Assembly (NCBI GenBank): GCA_008694505.1
Contig: VZDJ01006028.1
Span: 2,047,489 to 2,111,488, forward strand
DNA length: 64,000 bases
Source: Cyanoderma ruficeps
Lineage: Eukaryota; Chordata; Aves; Passeriformes; Timaliidae
Direction: 5' to 3'
The notes beneath the pieces were generated by a model. That model had not been told where the DNA came from, did no database searches, and saw nothing but the letters and a program-made list of their open reading frames with translations. Below are positions 1 through 12,100 of the stretch, piece by piece. The position numbers were made by a program, and so were the translations under genes. Every line of letters starts with the position of its first letter. The stretch's first letter is position 1.

Positions 1-3000
1 AGAGACCTTTTCTTATCCTTTGATCAACCTTGAGTAGAAAAAACAATTCAGACAGGTAACGCTTTTCCAGGCATTGAATATAGCAAAATTCTGTATTATG
101 TTAATACAGTAGACAGTAAAAGTAACTGTCAGAAACTGATCACTGCTGCATTTAGGCAAGAATGCCAAACAACATTCCTGTCTATCAGAATTGGACAAAC
201 AAAATATATGGAAAAAAATACATCAAAATATTCTGTGAAGTCTTGAGCAGAAGTGATTTGCACTAATTTGTGTGCTTGGTTGTAAGACCTCTGAAACTTG
301 AAATAGCATCTTATAATTGCCCCTTTCTGCTTTCGATTGTGATTGTGATTGTTAATATTATTTTACATCATAAAGGATTCTTCCGATGTTTTGGAAATCA
401 TGAAAAAATTAGGATTGGTCAATGAAAACTCATACATTTTCCATTAGTTAAAACAATTTCCTCCATTATCTCTGCTGATTTTTAAAATGTAACCTTATGC
501 TGAGGATAGGATTTGTTTTGGTGCTTAATTTTGACAATGTACTATTTTGGACAATGGACTGCTTCCATGTTCATCAAAACAAACTATTGAAACACATTTA
601 CTACTAATTATTGAGATTTAAATAGCATTTGTCAACTTAAATTACATACATCAGTCTTGTATGCTGAAATAATTTTAAAAATGCTTCAGACAACACAATT
701 ACTGTTAAAACGCAAGGAAAACCCCATATATCATATGCTGTAGAATTTCTAATGTACCTTCTGACAATGACATATACAAAATAATATTTTTTTAAAAAAT
801 GCAAAATATAATTAAAACACATCTTTGAAAAGGAGATGTAAAACAACATGACAACATGCAGTAGTCTGGCTTTCTGTGTATAAATGACTTTGTGGCAGAG
901 TGAATTCAAATATTGAAATTGAAAATTGAAATAAGTTTCACAAGCGCTTTCAAAACATGCTTAAATTTATCAACATGATGTATATCTTACTGAGTGCATA
1001 CTTTGTGTCTGGCCTTGTGTCTGTGTGTATATATATATACATATANTGTGTGTATTTGATAATGAACCTATTTCTGCTTATTTCTTTTAGCTGAAATTTA
1101 GAATATCCTTTAGAGTTCCTAAATTAAGTGCCACAGTGCAGAAGTGTGTGAGGATTCTTGCCAACGTTTCCACATTCTAAACTAATGACTATTAAAATGA
1201 ATGATTTTACATGGAGGAATGGAAAGCGTTTCTTGAATCTGCTGCTCACATAGTCCACAGGACTTCATACCTGGAGAAGCATCTGACAAAGATGTGCTGT
1301 GTGCCCTGAGTGAGCCAGTGCAGCCTTGCAAAGGAACAACTGGCAGTTGTTTCTGTATGATTGTCCAGTTCGTGCAAGCTGCCAAGCTGGAATGTGTCTG
1401 AGCAGGGGAAACGTTCAAAGAGGTAAAAACTGCTCTATTGCATTCCACTTCTTTCTTACTGCTTTGTGAATCTCAGCACAGGAGAAACCCTCACCTCAGT
1501 TAGGACACTATAACTAAGGCATTTTAAAATACTGTATTAATATAGATAAAAAGATAATGGTATAGAGATATACATGAGAAATGCAATTCTTACGGAAACT
1601 ACTACTACACTCATGGTGCTCTCAGGGTTATAAGGGAGAAAATGATTGCCTGATGTGAAGGGAAAATACAAAAGATAAATGCAGAGGGAATTGTGCAACA
1701 CAGGCTGCAAGAAATAGGCCAAGAATCTTTTTTTATTATTATTTAGTGGATAAGTATAAGATTTGGGTGAGAACCGTTAATCCTTAATGTGCAGTTAATT
1801 CTGGAAGAATTTAAATGATTGAGATGTGAATTCAATCATATTGTCTGGTTGGTCTATACTCTTTTATTTTACAGACAAAACAAATGTTGACATTAGAGCA
1901 AAGATTAGATTATTAATTTCAAGGGATTGAAAATTCAAAAGATTGAGTTGACTAGCATGTTTCTATAACAGCAACTGAGAAACAGTAACTTGTCTTTGTT
2001 GAAGGCAGAAAAGGAAGACATGCCTGTGCTGTCTCCTCATGAAATAAGCATACCTTTGACTTATTTGAACTCTTTTTGAACTGGAGGAACATGGGCTCCC
2101 TAGAAATCATGGTGAGAGATGCCAGAACACTTCTCCTTGAGCAGCAGCAGCCATGAGAATGATAGAGTATATTTTGTAGTTAGGTTGAGAGGAGATTAGA
2201 GCTCTGTCTAAGAGTTGGTAGGGTCTCTGGGGTTGTGGAAACTTGGCTCTGCCTTATAACCATGGGAAAAAGATGATGTTTCATAGTGTTCACCCCTAAC
2301 TGCCAGCTGGAGTCCCAGAAGTAGCTCCACCAGGGATGTGCCTCTGTCCAGGTCCTGAGCCATTGGGTGATGGAATAATGATAGTAAGCAAGCAGACACT
2401 GTAACTTAAGAAAGAGAAAGCAGAAAATGAAAAGATTCTTTGGAGTGGGCCTTAGAGAGGGAAAAAACCCCAGTGAAACTCATATTGCATGCAGGAAAGA
2501 ATAGTTAGAGGCTGCACTCAAACAGTTCTTTGGTATGAATGACCCCAAAATTCGCATGAGGAGGAAGGCTTCTTCTTCACTTCCAGGTGTGCATTAACAA
2601 AATAGTTGTAGGCTTTGGGGAACAGCTGAAAAGTAAAAAATTTCCTCAGGAAAAATCAGAGCTGCTTCAGCCTGATCCACCTGTCATCATGCACAGAAAA
2701 CAATGGAAAATAGTGGACTGAGACATCCATCTATCAACCATTTTACCTGTCGTAGGAGGTTTATTATGTGCCAGGAATTCAGGTGCAAAGTGCTGGCAGA
2801 GGCATTGCCAAGATTTATGTTTTTTAAACTGATACTATTTATTTTTTATGCGACACCAACAATTTTTTCACACCAAGAAAGACCCTGAGCACATCACAAG
2901 AGGCTTTAGAATTCTGACAAAATACCCTTTGACTACTTTATAGTGTGATATAGAGAAGATGGATCCAATTTTGTGTCTAGAAGTTCAGAATGAAAGATCA

Positions 3001-3590
3001 TGAAGCAATGACTATGAGCTGGAACAAGGCAAAATCCAATCAGATATTTGAAAAAAAAAAATTCTAGCATAAGGGTGATCCAATATTTGAATGAGTTGCT
3101 CAGTGAGTTTATGTAATCTTTATCCTTGGAGATATTAACAGTTGACTTGATATGATCCTGAACAATGTTATCTGTCTTTGAAATTTGGTGTAATTTAAAA
3201 GTTGTCCCTTGGTCTAAGCAGGGTATGGGGCAGACCAGTGAATGCCTGGAACTTCTTTTCAAACTAAACATCTATGGTTTATGAGACAGTAATTGAGACA
3301 GAGAACTTCACATTTTTCAGTATAGGGTTTTTTTCTAATGCTGAAGTAGCTTAGAACTGAATAAAGCATCTGATAATCATACAATACTGATTATGCTCTT
3401 TAAGTGTTTTGATAACTACCATCTACCGCTATAAGCAGGAATTTCTAATCAATGCCCTCTGTTCTCAGTAACCAGATCTAAGTTCTTCCCCTGTAAATTA
3501 GATGGCCAAAGCTCAGTTATCCCTGTCACCAGATCAGAGAGCAAAGTAGTCTGTTTAGCCCACTCCTTGTTTCTTCCAGCGGTTGTATTC
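1..3590. other. Unique AT-rich non-coding DNA
   Basis: All six frames are broken by frequent stops and the longest open stretches are around 60-120 codons, with no recognisable protein motif, splice-flanked exon or repeat family. I see no RNA gene. The only local structure is the TG/TA microsatellite near 1.03 kb. Intergenic or intronic origin is inferred from this absence. Confidence 0.7.
1017..1056. repeat. TG/TA dinucleotide microsatellite with an ambiguous base
   Basis: Alternating TG and TA steps run through this segment and are interrupted by an unresolved base (N) at 1046. The N probably marks a position where reads disagreed over repeat length. Confidence 0.85.
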
Positions 3591-3595
3591 TCAAC
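3591..3595. repeat. Target-site duplication, left copy
   Basis: The five bases tcaac lie directly before the LTR terminus TGTAGTGG and recur directly after the other terminus (CAGGACA) at 4119-4123. A 5-bp duplication fits an ERVL or ERV1-type integrase. Confidence 0.7.
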
Positions 3596-4118
3596 TGTAG
3601 TGGTTTGAAAGCAAAACTAGTGAGAGACTCCAAATCAGAAATGCAATTTAATAGGAAGAAAAGGTAAAATAAAATAAATGCAATAATACAAAAGATCACT
3701 GACAGAGTCAGAATACAACCTGAGCAGGGTGATAGAAGCAGTCTAGATGCGGTGTTCTCCTTGAAGCAGTGATCCTGTAGAAAGGTCTGGTACCTCTTAT
3801 CCTCTGGGAATCCAGTGGATAAGGGCCACCTGTACTGTCCCAAATCCCAGATTATATCCAGGTGGGAATGCTCAGCTCCTCCCCGTGCGTGGAGCATCTC
3901 ACAATGGGATGATGAGTCATGCAGGTCCTTGATGGCCCATTAAACAGAGATAGCTCCTGCAGGGAATTACCTGTGAGTCATGCAGGAAGGCATTGATGGG
4001 TCATTAACAGAAGGTAGCCCAGAGGGAGGGGGCAAGGGAACGCACCTGGTTTCAACAGCTGATGAAGATGGTGATACAATACATACTTTGGGCACATCCT
4101 ACACTGAAACGCAGGACA
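3596..4118 (-). mobile_element. Solo LTR of an endogenous retrovirus, family A
   Basis: The element is 523 bp with TG...CA ends (TGTAGTGG at the left, CAGGACA at the right) and a 5-bp target duplication on both sides. It shares long stretches with the copies at 7551-8267 and 54972-55742, including gacagagtcagaat, the Ctcctcc/tggagcatctcacaatgggatgatg block and the ttcaacag motif. On the minus strand a TATA-like ggatataat lies at 3851-3860, so I take the minus strand as sense. The left third differs from the 54.9 kb copy, suggesting a distinct subfamily. No viral coding sequence is present, so it is a solo LTR left by recombination. The family name is from recognition, not a search. Confidence 0.82.
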
Positions 4119-4123
4119 TCAAC
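4119..4123. repeat. Target-site duplication, right copy
   Basis: The five bases tcaac match 3591-3595 exactly and abut the LTR terminus at 4118. Confidence 0.7.
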
Positions 4124-4782
4124 CTAAATGACTTAACCTTAAGGCACTTAATTGTGCTTTACAAGGCACAAGGAATCATTGTGAGGAAAAACTGCATGGC
4201 AGCAAAAAATTGGCAGTGATAGAAGGACACGGCATTTGAGAAAGAAAAGAAGAAAGATAAAAGGAAGGAAAGAAGGAAAGTTAGTTTAAAGGCTAACAAC
4301 CCTCCTAAATCTAAGTGCCTCATACATGGTTCTAGAGTTCAAAGATGCAGAAGGAAAAATGAGAAGGAACTACAGAGTGAGATGAAGCAACAGAATGTCC
4401 TCATGCTCTCCCCATCCTACACATATGAAATGGTTTATTGTGTTCAGAAAATCAAGCAATGCCTTCACTGGAAGATGAAAACTCTCTTAGAACCCAGAAT
4501 TTAATGTCTGTGGTAATACTAGCACAGTGGGGGGGGTGAAAGTCAATGTGTTCTCTGTTTTTCTTAAAAAGTAGAATCCATCAGATATAAAAGACGAAGT
4601 GTCCTTCCAAAATTTAGGGTCTTGAGTACAGTCTGAGCAATGCCTTGTTTTGGTGTTACGTTTGTTGTTTGGTTTTTTGGGGTTTTTGTTTTGTTTTGGG
4701 GGGAAGGGGTGTAGGATTTTACAAAAAAAAGGCAAAAGTGTTGCAAAAATTCAGTTCATAAATTGCAAAGAAAGATTTGGCT
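4124..4782. other. Unique DNA with a purine-rich patch
   Basis: No gene is visible. A purine-rich patch (GAAA/GGAA units) spans about 4236-4280, and a G-run and T/G-rich stretch occupy 4529-4537 and 4648-4706. Short open frames here read only low-complexity residues. Confidence 0.6.
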
Positions 4783-4955
4783 CCTTCCTTCCTTCCTGCC
4801 TGCCTTTCTTCCTCTTACTTCTTTCTTTCTTACTTCTTACATCTTTCTTCCTCACTTCTTCCTTTCTTCTCTCTTTTTATTCTTTCTTACTTCTTAATTC
4901 TTTTTTTTAATTTTCTAACTTCTTTATTTCTTCCTTCTTACTTTGTTGTATTTCT
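4783..4955. repeat. Polypyrimidine (TTCC/TTCTTAC) microsatellite, first tract
   Basis: Almost pure pyrimidine sequence on the plus strand, made of irregular cttc, ttcttac and ttcctt units. Two overlapping open frames across it encode only Ser, Leu, Phe and Tyr runs and are artefacts of the repeat. Confidence 0.9.
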
Positions 4956-5290
4956 CTGGGGAATGTTTTTTCCCCAGGACTCCTGAAGCCTGTAACCATG
5001 TAGTTTGACCCTTCCTTCCTTTCTTGACGTAGTTGGCTGAGGTCCAGCTATCTTTTCCTGAGCCCCGGGATAGATAAGGCCTTGTTCTTCCTTGTTCATT
5101 CTCTTTCCCCCCTGGAAACCTTCGAGAATAAATGCCTTGGACTAATCCCGGAGGAAAAGCCTCTTTTGGAATCTTTTCTCTTGTCCCTCAGATATTCCTC
5201 CAAAGCCTCTCAAAAAACTGAGCTAGCCAAAGAGCCCCTCAATGGCTGCGGGGATGGTCAGGGGATGGAGTGGGGGCCAGGATTTCATTA
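4956..5290 (+). mobile_element. LTR-like island between pyrimidine tracts
   Basis: This stretch is clearly GC-richer than its surroundings. It contains a gatagataagg TATA-like site near 5068-5080, followed about 60 bp later by an AATAAA signal near 5125-5131 and a pyrimidine-rich tail, which is the order expected for the promoter, R and U5 parts of an LTR. Termini and target duplications are not recognisable, because both edges merge into polypyrimidine sequence. It could instead be an unrelated unique island. Confidence is low. Confidence 0.35.
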
Positions 5291-5682
5291 TTGTTACTTC
5301 CTACTTTCTCACTTCTTAGTTTTTCTTTCTTACATCTTTCTTTCTTACATCTTTCTTGCTTCCTTCTTTCTTACTGATTACTTCTTAATTCTTTCTTTCT
5401 TACTTCTCTATTTCTTACTACTTCTTTCTTTCATACTTCTTTCTTTCCTATTTCTTACTTTGTTCTTTCCTATTTATTTCTTACTTTCTTACTTCTTACT
5501 TCTTTTTTCTTACTTCTTCCTTTCTTCTCGCATACTTTTTACTTCTTTCTTCTTATTCATCTCACTTCTTTCTTACTTCTTAATTTTTTCTTACTTCTTT
5601 CTTCTCACTTTTTTCTTACTTCTTTTTTACTTCTTACTCCTTTCTTATTTTTACTTCTTACTTCTTTCTTACTTCTTACTGT
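5291..5682. repeat. Long polypyrimidine (TTCTTAC)n microsatellite, second tract
   Basis: About 390 bp of degenerate ttcttac, ttcttt and tacttctt units, nearly free of purines other than A. The 206-residue open frame that crosses it is hydrophobic low-complexity translation and not a protein. Confidence 0.92.
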
Positions 5683-7550
5683 TAGACACTCCTCCAAACT
5701 GACAGGAGCAAAAGAGGCTTTTTTATATTACTTTAATCATACATGCTTGAGAATGATGTTCCAAAAGAAGCAAATGTCTAACAAAGACAATGGTTTTGCT
5801 ATGAAAAAGAACAGACAAGAGTGATAAAGCATGAATGTGTTGAATGCTGCATAGCAGAAAGATCTTAGACAATTGAAGTTTCATCTCAGAGGGTCAGAAA
5901 GGAAGACATTTTATTCCTCTTGTCATTGCCACAGTATGACAGTTTGGACAATTCACTGTATTGCCAATGAAGTCAAATGTGAAGTCTCAAAAGATGACAC
6001 AGAATTTTGTTTTTGTGAAAAATGTACTGATGTAAAATTGAACGGTAAGATGGAAGGAAGAAAAAATCACAAGACATCAGAAGGGAAGAGTAAAGAAATT
6101 TTGACATCCCAACAAATAAAATTTAATGTAAAATACAAATTTCAAGAAAGATTTAGAGTAACTCCCTTAAATATAGAAATATATCAGCATGCTTTCAAGT
6201 GAATCTCATTATTTACATTAAAATATTTACATTATAATTCTACATGTAAGGAGAATTTAAAATTGCTAAGATATTCTTTTCACTTTTAAATTTCCTTACC
6301 ATAATCTTTTTTTTTTTAAAAAAAGCATGCTTCTCTGGAAAAGGATTTTTTTAAAAAAAGGAAAATATACAAGATATTTTATATTCCTTTTCTTACATAA
6401 AATATCTGATCATCTGTATTCTAGTGAGATAACTGAATGGCAAAAGAAAAGCTGAAGTAATATCAGTAGTTTTGAGTTGTGTAGAGTTAAAATGCAATGG
6501 TGAGATCAATAACACACTTGATCAAAAACTTAGTCACTGCGTGTCCACAAGTGACTTACTTATATTCACATAAAGGGTGATTAATGGACAGATGAACACC
6601 CTACTGGGAAACCTTTTCCAGTTAAACCTTATCAGGTTTGCTAGCCTCAGCAGTAAATTTAATAGCTCTTGTAAAGTAGCTTGAAACAAAATACTGGTCT
6701 CTGTCTCATATCTGTTGTGGTAGATCCTTGAGCAGGAATAACTTTGAAAAGATATCCCTTTCCTAATCCATGCCTTTTTCTAGGCATATTTACTTCTAAA
6801 GTCTTGGTCTTGAGCAGATGCAGGTCAGCAATTTCAAGTCCATATCAAATTACTACTCTTAAAATAGTGCCATGGGTATCTACACAAAGACTGACTTCCG
6901 TAATTAGTAGAGAACATAATTTTCCATATTTTTATATACCTCTGAGGTTCTTCAAGTATTTTACACGTAATAAATGCAAAGTATGACATTTTCAATTCAC
7001 CATATCAAGCACTTAAAAATTGTTCTCTGCTTCTCACTTTCTGAAATGCATCTAATCTCCCTTTCTTAGGCTCCTGCTTTTATAGAAAAGGCACTAAATT
7101 CTGATCTGTTAGAAACTGTTGCATTTCCACAATAATTGGTAACTACACAGATTTTTATTTTTCTATTTTGTTCTCTTAGGACATTTTTTCATGGTGTGTT
7201 GTTGCTGAAGATTTCTACCTTCAAAGTAATTTTTCTTATCTCTAAAATAATAAAATGTTGCATATAGAAAAATAATTTAATGCAGAAACTTTCCAGAAAG
7301 CAGGTGTCAGAGTAGTGCATTACTATGTTCTGAAAGCTGCTATGTCACAAATTACTGAACAAAATTAATCTTTAAAGATAAACTTAAAAATCAAATTTCC
7401 AATAGGTTATTTTCCCCTGTTTTGAAATGCTGTTCTTAATCCATAGGTTGTGTTCAAAATGTCAGATTTATGTAACTGTCTAAAACTTTCTAATATCTGG
7501 GTTGGGTTACCAAAAAGAAAATAAAAACATGATGGCCTGGGGTATGTGTA
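5683..7550. other. Unique AT-rich non-coding DNA
   Basis: No gene, RNA or recognisable repeat. A 109-codon open frame at 5873-6202 has no recognisable domain and codon content no different from its surroundings, so I do not call it. Near 6309 and 6350, two ttttttt-aaaaaaa stretches bracket about 30 bp. Confidence 0.65.
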
Positions 7551-8267
7551 TTTCTAGGTTTGGCAAGACAGGTATCTGCCAGGGAAAGCTAGAGTTTCCC
7601 TTGGAATGGAGAATGTAACCCCCCCGCCTTTTCAAATTATTATAATTTTGCAATTAAAGGCTTTTCAGGCAAAGATTTAGGAATAGGAATAATAGTTTCT
7701 TTACTAGAAATATTAAGAGTACAAATGTAGTAGTAGAAAAAAAACAAGCAAGCAAAACAAACAGAAACCCTGACAGAGTCAGAATACAACCTGACATCCT
7801 GTTGGTCAGGGTGTTGGAAGCAGTCCCAATTAAGCCCTCCCAGAGTGGCAGACGTGGTTCTGTTGGAGTAGACATGGTTCGGTAGGAAAAGGGTCCAGTA
7901 ATGGCCAGATGGGTCCAGTCTTGTTCCAGGAATGCAGTGGAAATACTGGATACCTGATGTTCCTATGGCTCAGTTCTTATCTAGATAGGAATGGTTTGGC
8001 TCTCCCCACTGGGTGGAGCATCTCACAATGGGCTGATGTAATATGTCATGTCATTGGCAAGCCTTAATGGCCCATTACCAGAAGACATCCTCCTGGAGGG
8101 TGGAAAGAGATAAGGAACCCTGCCCCACCCGTTTTTAACAGCTGGCCCATTATCAGAAGGCACCCGCCCCCTCCTCCGTGGAGTTACAAAAGATAAAGAA
8201 AAAACCCCTCTCCAACCGGTTTCAATAGATGAAATAAACTTTTTTTTTTGTTACATAACCCACAACA
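7551..8267 (-). mobile_element. Solo LTR, family A
   Basis: This is collinear with 54972-55742: the same opening (ctaggtttggcaagacag against cttggtttgaaaagacag), the cttggaatggagaatgtaa block, the aattattataattttg block, gacagagtcagaat, the nggtcagggtgttgg block, the tggagcatctcacaatggg block and the two U3 modules ending in ttttaacag and ttcaatag. The outermost TG and CA are eroded (TT at the left, CACAACA at the right). A target duplication is not clear: gtgta before and ctgta after differ by one base. Sense is taken as minus, as for its relatives. No internal viral sequence remains. Confidence 0.78.
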
Positions 8268-9082
8268 CTGTAGGCCTGTAGATTCCTTTTAGTTTTGCGA
8301 AGTATCCTTTATGATATAACTTTCAGTACAGATCAGGATCTGCACTTTGTACTAAGAATGAGTGATGTCTGGTAAAATTAATAAAGTCATCCAGGGGTCA
8401 TCAAAACAGAATATTCCTTTTCTGTTGAGAAAATGTGGTTAGTGTCACAGAAGGCACTGACCCTTAATGCCTCTGTGACAAGCAGCTGCTGACCACCTCC
8501 AGGACTGGGCATAGCAGGACTATTAATACCTTCATACAAGAATGGGTAGCAGATATGTAGGACAGGGTGACAGACTGTCTTCCATGGCACCACCCTTTTC
8601 AACAAAGAAAGCTACAAGAAACACACAGTGTCGCTGGCAGAAGGTCAGAAGACCTTATCTTATAAGAAGTTAAACTTGCTGAAACTTAGACTTCCTCACA
8701 TGCAGAAGGCGTTGATCATTATACGTAGCAACCTAACAACTTTGTAATAAATATAAACTGCATAAATTCCAAAGGCTTTGTTTAGCTTTGATTTCTCTTG
8801 AAAGCATTACAGTGTGAGTCAGAGCAACAAAAAAAATGAGGCTGTAGATGATTATTTATGAGCTGATTGATTTAAATGGCTTGTTTGAAATAGAGTTTTG
8901 CCCTGCTGACCTCCAGAGATCCCTTCCAGACAAGATTTTTCTACAATTCTGTAAACAGTACAGAAATGTCTTACTGAATTGATATTGGGCCAAAAGTTCT
9001 GCAGAGGGAAGAGGTTAATCCTAAGGAAGATTAACAGTGAATAAAGAATTTCAGACTGTGATTTTCAAGTATCAATATTCTA
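8268..9082. other. Non-coding DNA with a possible decayed LTR (8390-8820)
   Basis: The block at about 8390-8820 is less AT-rich and has an AATAAA at 8746-8751 followed by a T-rich stretch. That is reminiscent of an LTR R/U5 region on the plus strand. I cannot find termini, a relative elsewhere in the window or a promoter, so this is only a suspicion. Confidence 0.3.
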
Positions 9083-9126
9083 TAAGGGTCCAGAGTCTAG
9101 ACCTGGACCCTTACAGTCTAGACTCT
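9083..9126. repeat. Two interlocked 11-bp inverted repeats
   Basis: The first pair is taagggtccag (9083-9093) with its exact complement at 9103-9113. The second is agagtctagac (9092-9102) with its exact complement at 9116-9126. The right arm of the first pair falls inside the loop of the second, and the left arm of the second fills the loop of the first, so the two hairpins exclude each other. No gene lies nearby to suggest a role. Confidence 0.85.
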
Positions 9127-12100
9127 CCTAAAACCCAGAGGATTTGGGTGGATATAGGTTTGTTCTGATAACTGAAGTATAGACATTACACAAGAAATGG
9201 ATTTAGACAGAGGCTGAATGGCTGCAGATAGTTGAAGCTGTATTGATGAAAGTTTTTCTATTGAGTTTGGATTAATACTTAGCTTTCTTCAAGTATTGGA
9301 TCCATCTTTCCAAATTCAGCTATTTTTAGTCCATGATAACTATGCAAATTTTCTGTGCAATTTTTTTCACTCTTTTTAGAGTGAGAGGCATCACTAGATG
9401 AGACGTAATCTCTCACAGAATAAATGATTGTTCTACGAGAACGATGAGATGGCTGACACATGGATTAACTGACTATTGCATGGCTTTGAGCTGCCCAGAA
9501 CAGACATAGGCATAATCATACAGATACATGAGGACATCCTCCCTTCATACCCAACAAATAGTGTATGAGAAGAAAATGACTTGTCTGAGTAAAAACATTC
9601 CAGAATTTTTGCGATGTACTTATTCTCTTTGCCAAAAGAATGGTCCCAGAATGCCAGAACATTTTAAAATTGTGTTTATCGCATTTCAAATAAATGTTGG
9701 TATATTAGAAATAACAATGCATGTTTGTATTCCTTTGATTATTTTCCAAAAAATTATTCTCTACACCAACTGAAACAATATTTAATTATAATATCAAAAT
9801 GTACTTTGACAACAATATATTAAAACTTCAGCTCTATGCAATAACTTCTGGAAATCAACATGATGATATATTTCTACCTAAAATATCCTCTCACATTATC
9901 AGTATTAGATGGAACTATGTTACCCAGATTTCCCTGACTATTTTCTCAATTATTTTAATTAATGCATAGATTTATGAGACACAGCAAAAATCCCTTATTT
10001 ATGTTTTTGGTCATATCTCTTTGCCTATATTAATTAATGTAAAAATAGGCTAGAAAGTCACTACTGGAATGCAAACCTGCATATTTGCTGCTTCTTTTCT
10101 ACTCAATGATATATATTAATAATAATATCCTTTCCTGAAATATTTTGTGCCCTACTGCCCACAGTAAGAGTGACTTTTGTGGTTTTCTGGGTACCATTAT
10201 TAATTTTTTAACCAAACACAGTCAATCTCAATGCAGAAATTAAGAGACATTTTCTGTTCTCATTCCAGACGCTAATCCACATGTGCGGAAGCAGCTGATT
10301 TGATCTTAGTAAATCCTCGTTACCAGCATTTGATTTACATATAGACATATATAAAATATTTTAAATAACAACATACTACTTGTATTACTGTTGCTTTGGA
10401 ACTTTCTTGGATCATATGAATTGTAGTGGTCACTCTAGTCATCTATGCAACTCTAGAAGCAAAGAAAAAGAGGAATGGCTAAACTTGTAACACTACCGTT
10501 TCTCTATTTTTCTGCTCTTATCAGCATCGACCTAGATTGAAGATATCCAATTTCATGTTAACCCATAGGCAAAATGCTTGCTCTCAGAGAACATAAAATA
10601 TCCTATAGCTTTTAATCAATTTGTTCCCAATACTGGTGGCAAGGACTGTCTTGATGTATTGTTTTTTTCCTGATTCATATTTTCACAAAATTTAAGATGA
10701 AAATTGTGTTTTGTTGATGTGCTTAAATCAGAAATAATTGAAATAACTGTTCTTCAATGGGACAGAAAGCAGGAACAAGATATCTCTGAAACCCCATGGT
10801 ATGTCCTATGTTCTAAATAAGGTACTTATTTGGATTTAGCTTCTTTCATACTCAGAAATAAAATATTATTGTTGGACAAAAGCCCTGCATGATTGCAATC
10901 CCTGTGTCATCAGACAAGAGCTATGGCACTAGCAGAGTGTAATAAACTTATGAAAGTCCCAGAGATAGGGGAAAATAAGATCAGAAATCTTAGAAGTTGC
11001 AGAGATCTGATCTAGTAATAAAAGTATTGCATATGCTCAGAATGGCACATACTTAGGCCCTACTGTGCCTCTACTTCTTCCAGGAAGAAATTTTATTACT
11101 AGCTTCATACTTAAATAGTTAAGACTTAAGGCTCCTCTTATAAATCTGGTATAGCTGATGTATATGATTTCTTATACCTTAGAATCACTAGTGAGTAATA
11201 CTTTCAGCAACAACTCTGAAGTTAGATATGCACTTTTGAAGTACAGTGCAAGACTTCCATTTGTCATTCCTCATACTAAGTTTTGAATATTTTATGGCTA
11301 CACTCAGGAACTGGATGGCTGCTTTAGGATGAATAATTAAAACTCATTTTAAAATAACTGTCTTCGGGGAATGGGTGCCTCAGTGAACTAAACAATTCCT
11401 ATTCTCAGCATTATTTCCCTGTAATTTCCTGACCAGATTTGCAGTACATTGTTACATATTTTGGGAAAGAAATATATGTCAAGGTATCATGAAGGGAAAT
11501 AAAAATCCTAATACTTTAAGATTGCCACAGAGAATTTAGATTACTAAGCAGAAAAAAAAAAAAAAAAGCCCTCTTTCCACAAGAGCTAGCTCCTTAAATG
11601 TTCATCACGTCTGAGTGTAGTTTTAATCCCTCCTTTAAAAAGCTTGTCTGGTCTAGACAGACAAGAAACCACTGTATTCTAGTATTTGCCAGAGACTTTT
11701 TGGGAGATGATTTTTCTGTCTAAAAGTGTTGAATGATTGGAAGTGTTTTGTGGAAATATGGCAATCTCAAACAAAGTTCAAGGGGTGATGAAAGAGAGCT
11801 TTTTTTTTCTGTTAAGAACTAATTATTTAATATTATAAGCCAGAAGGTTAAAGTCTAATTCAGAATGAATTTCTATCAGTATGAAGTAATTATCTATTAC
11901 ATTTTTAATTCTATTTGGAAATTATAGATGCTTACTGGTATAATGACATTTACCATGCAAAGAAATGACCTAGTCCTAATACTTGTTTCTGTAACATTCC
12001 CTAGATGGCTTGGGCAAGCATTTTTCTAAAGAATATAAGCTAGTAGCTCAGGAAAAGCTGTGATGGATTTCAATTCACTTCAAAGACTGTTTTTCTACTG

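Noticed and set aside
4650..5702. Overlapping plus-strand open frames of 69-206 codons
   Set aside because: They translate the polypyrimidine microsatellites into Leu/Ser/Phe/Tyr runs. The length reflects lack of purines (no stops), not coding.
5873..6202. 109-codon plus-strand open frame in unique DNA
   Set aside because: Residue content is what random AT-rich sequence gives, and there is no motif or exon-like boundary.
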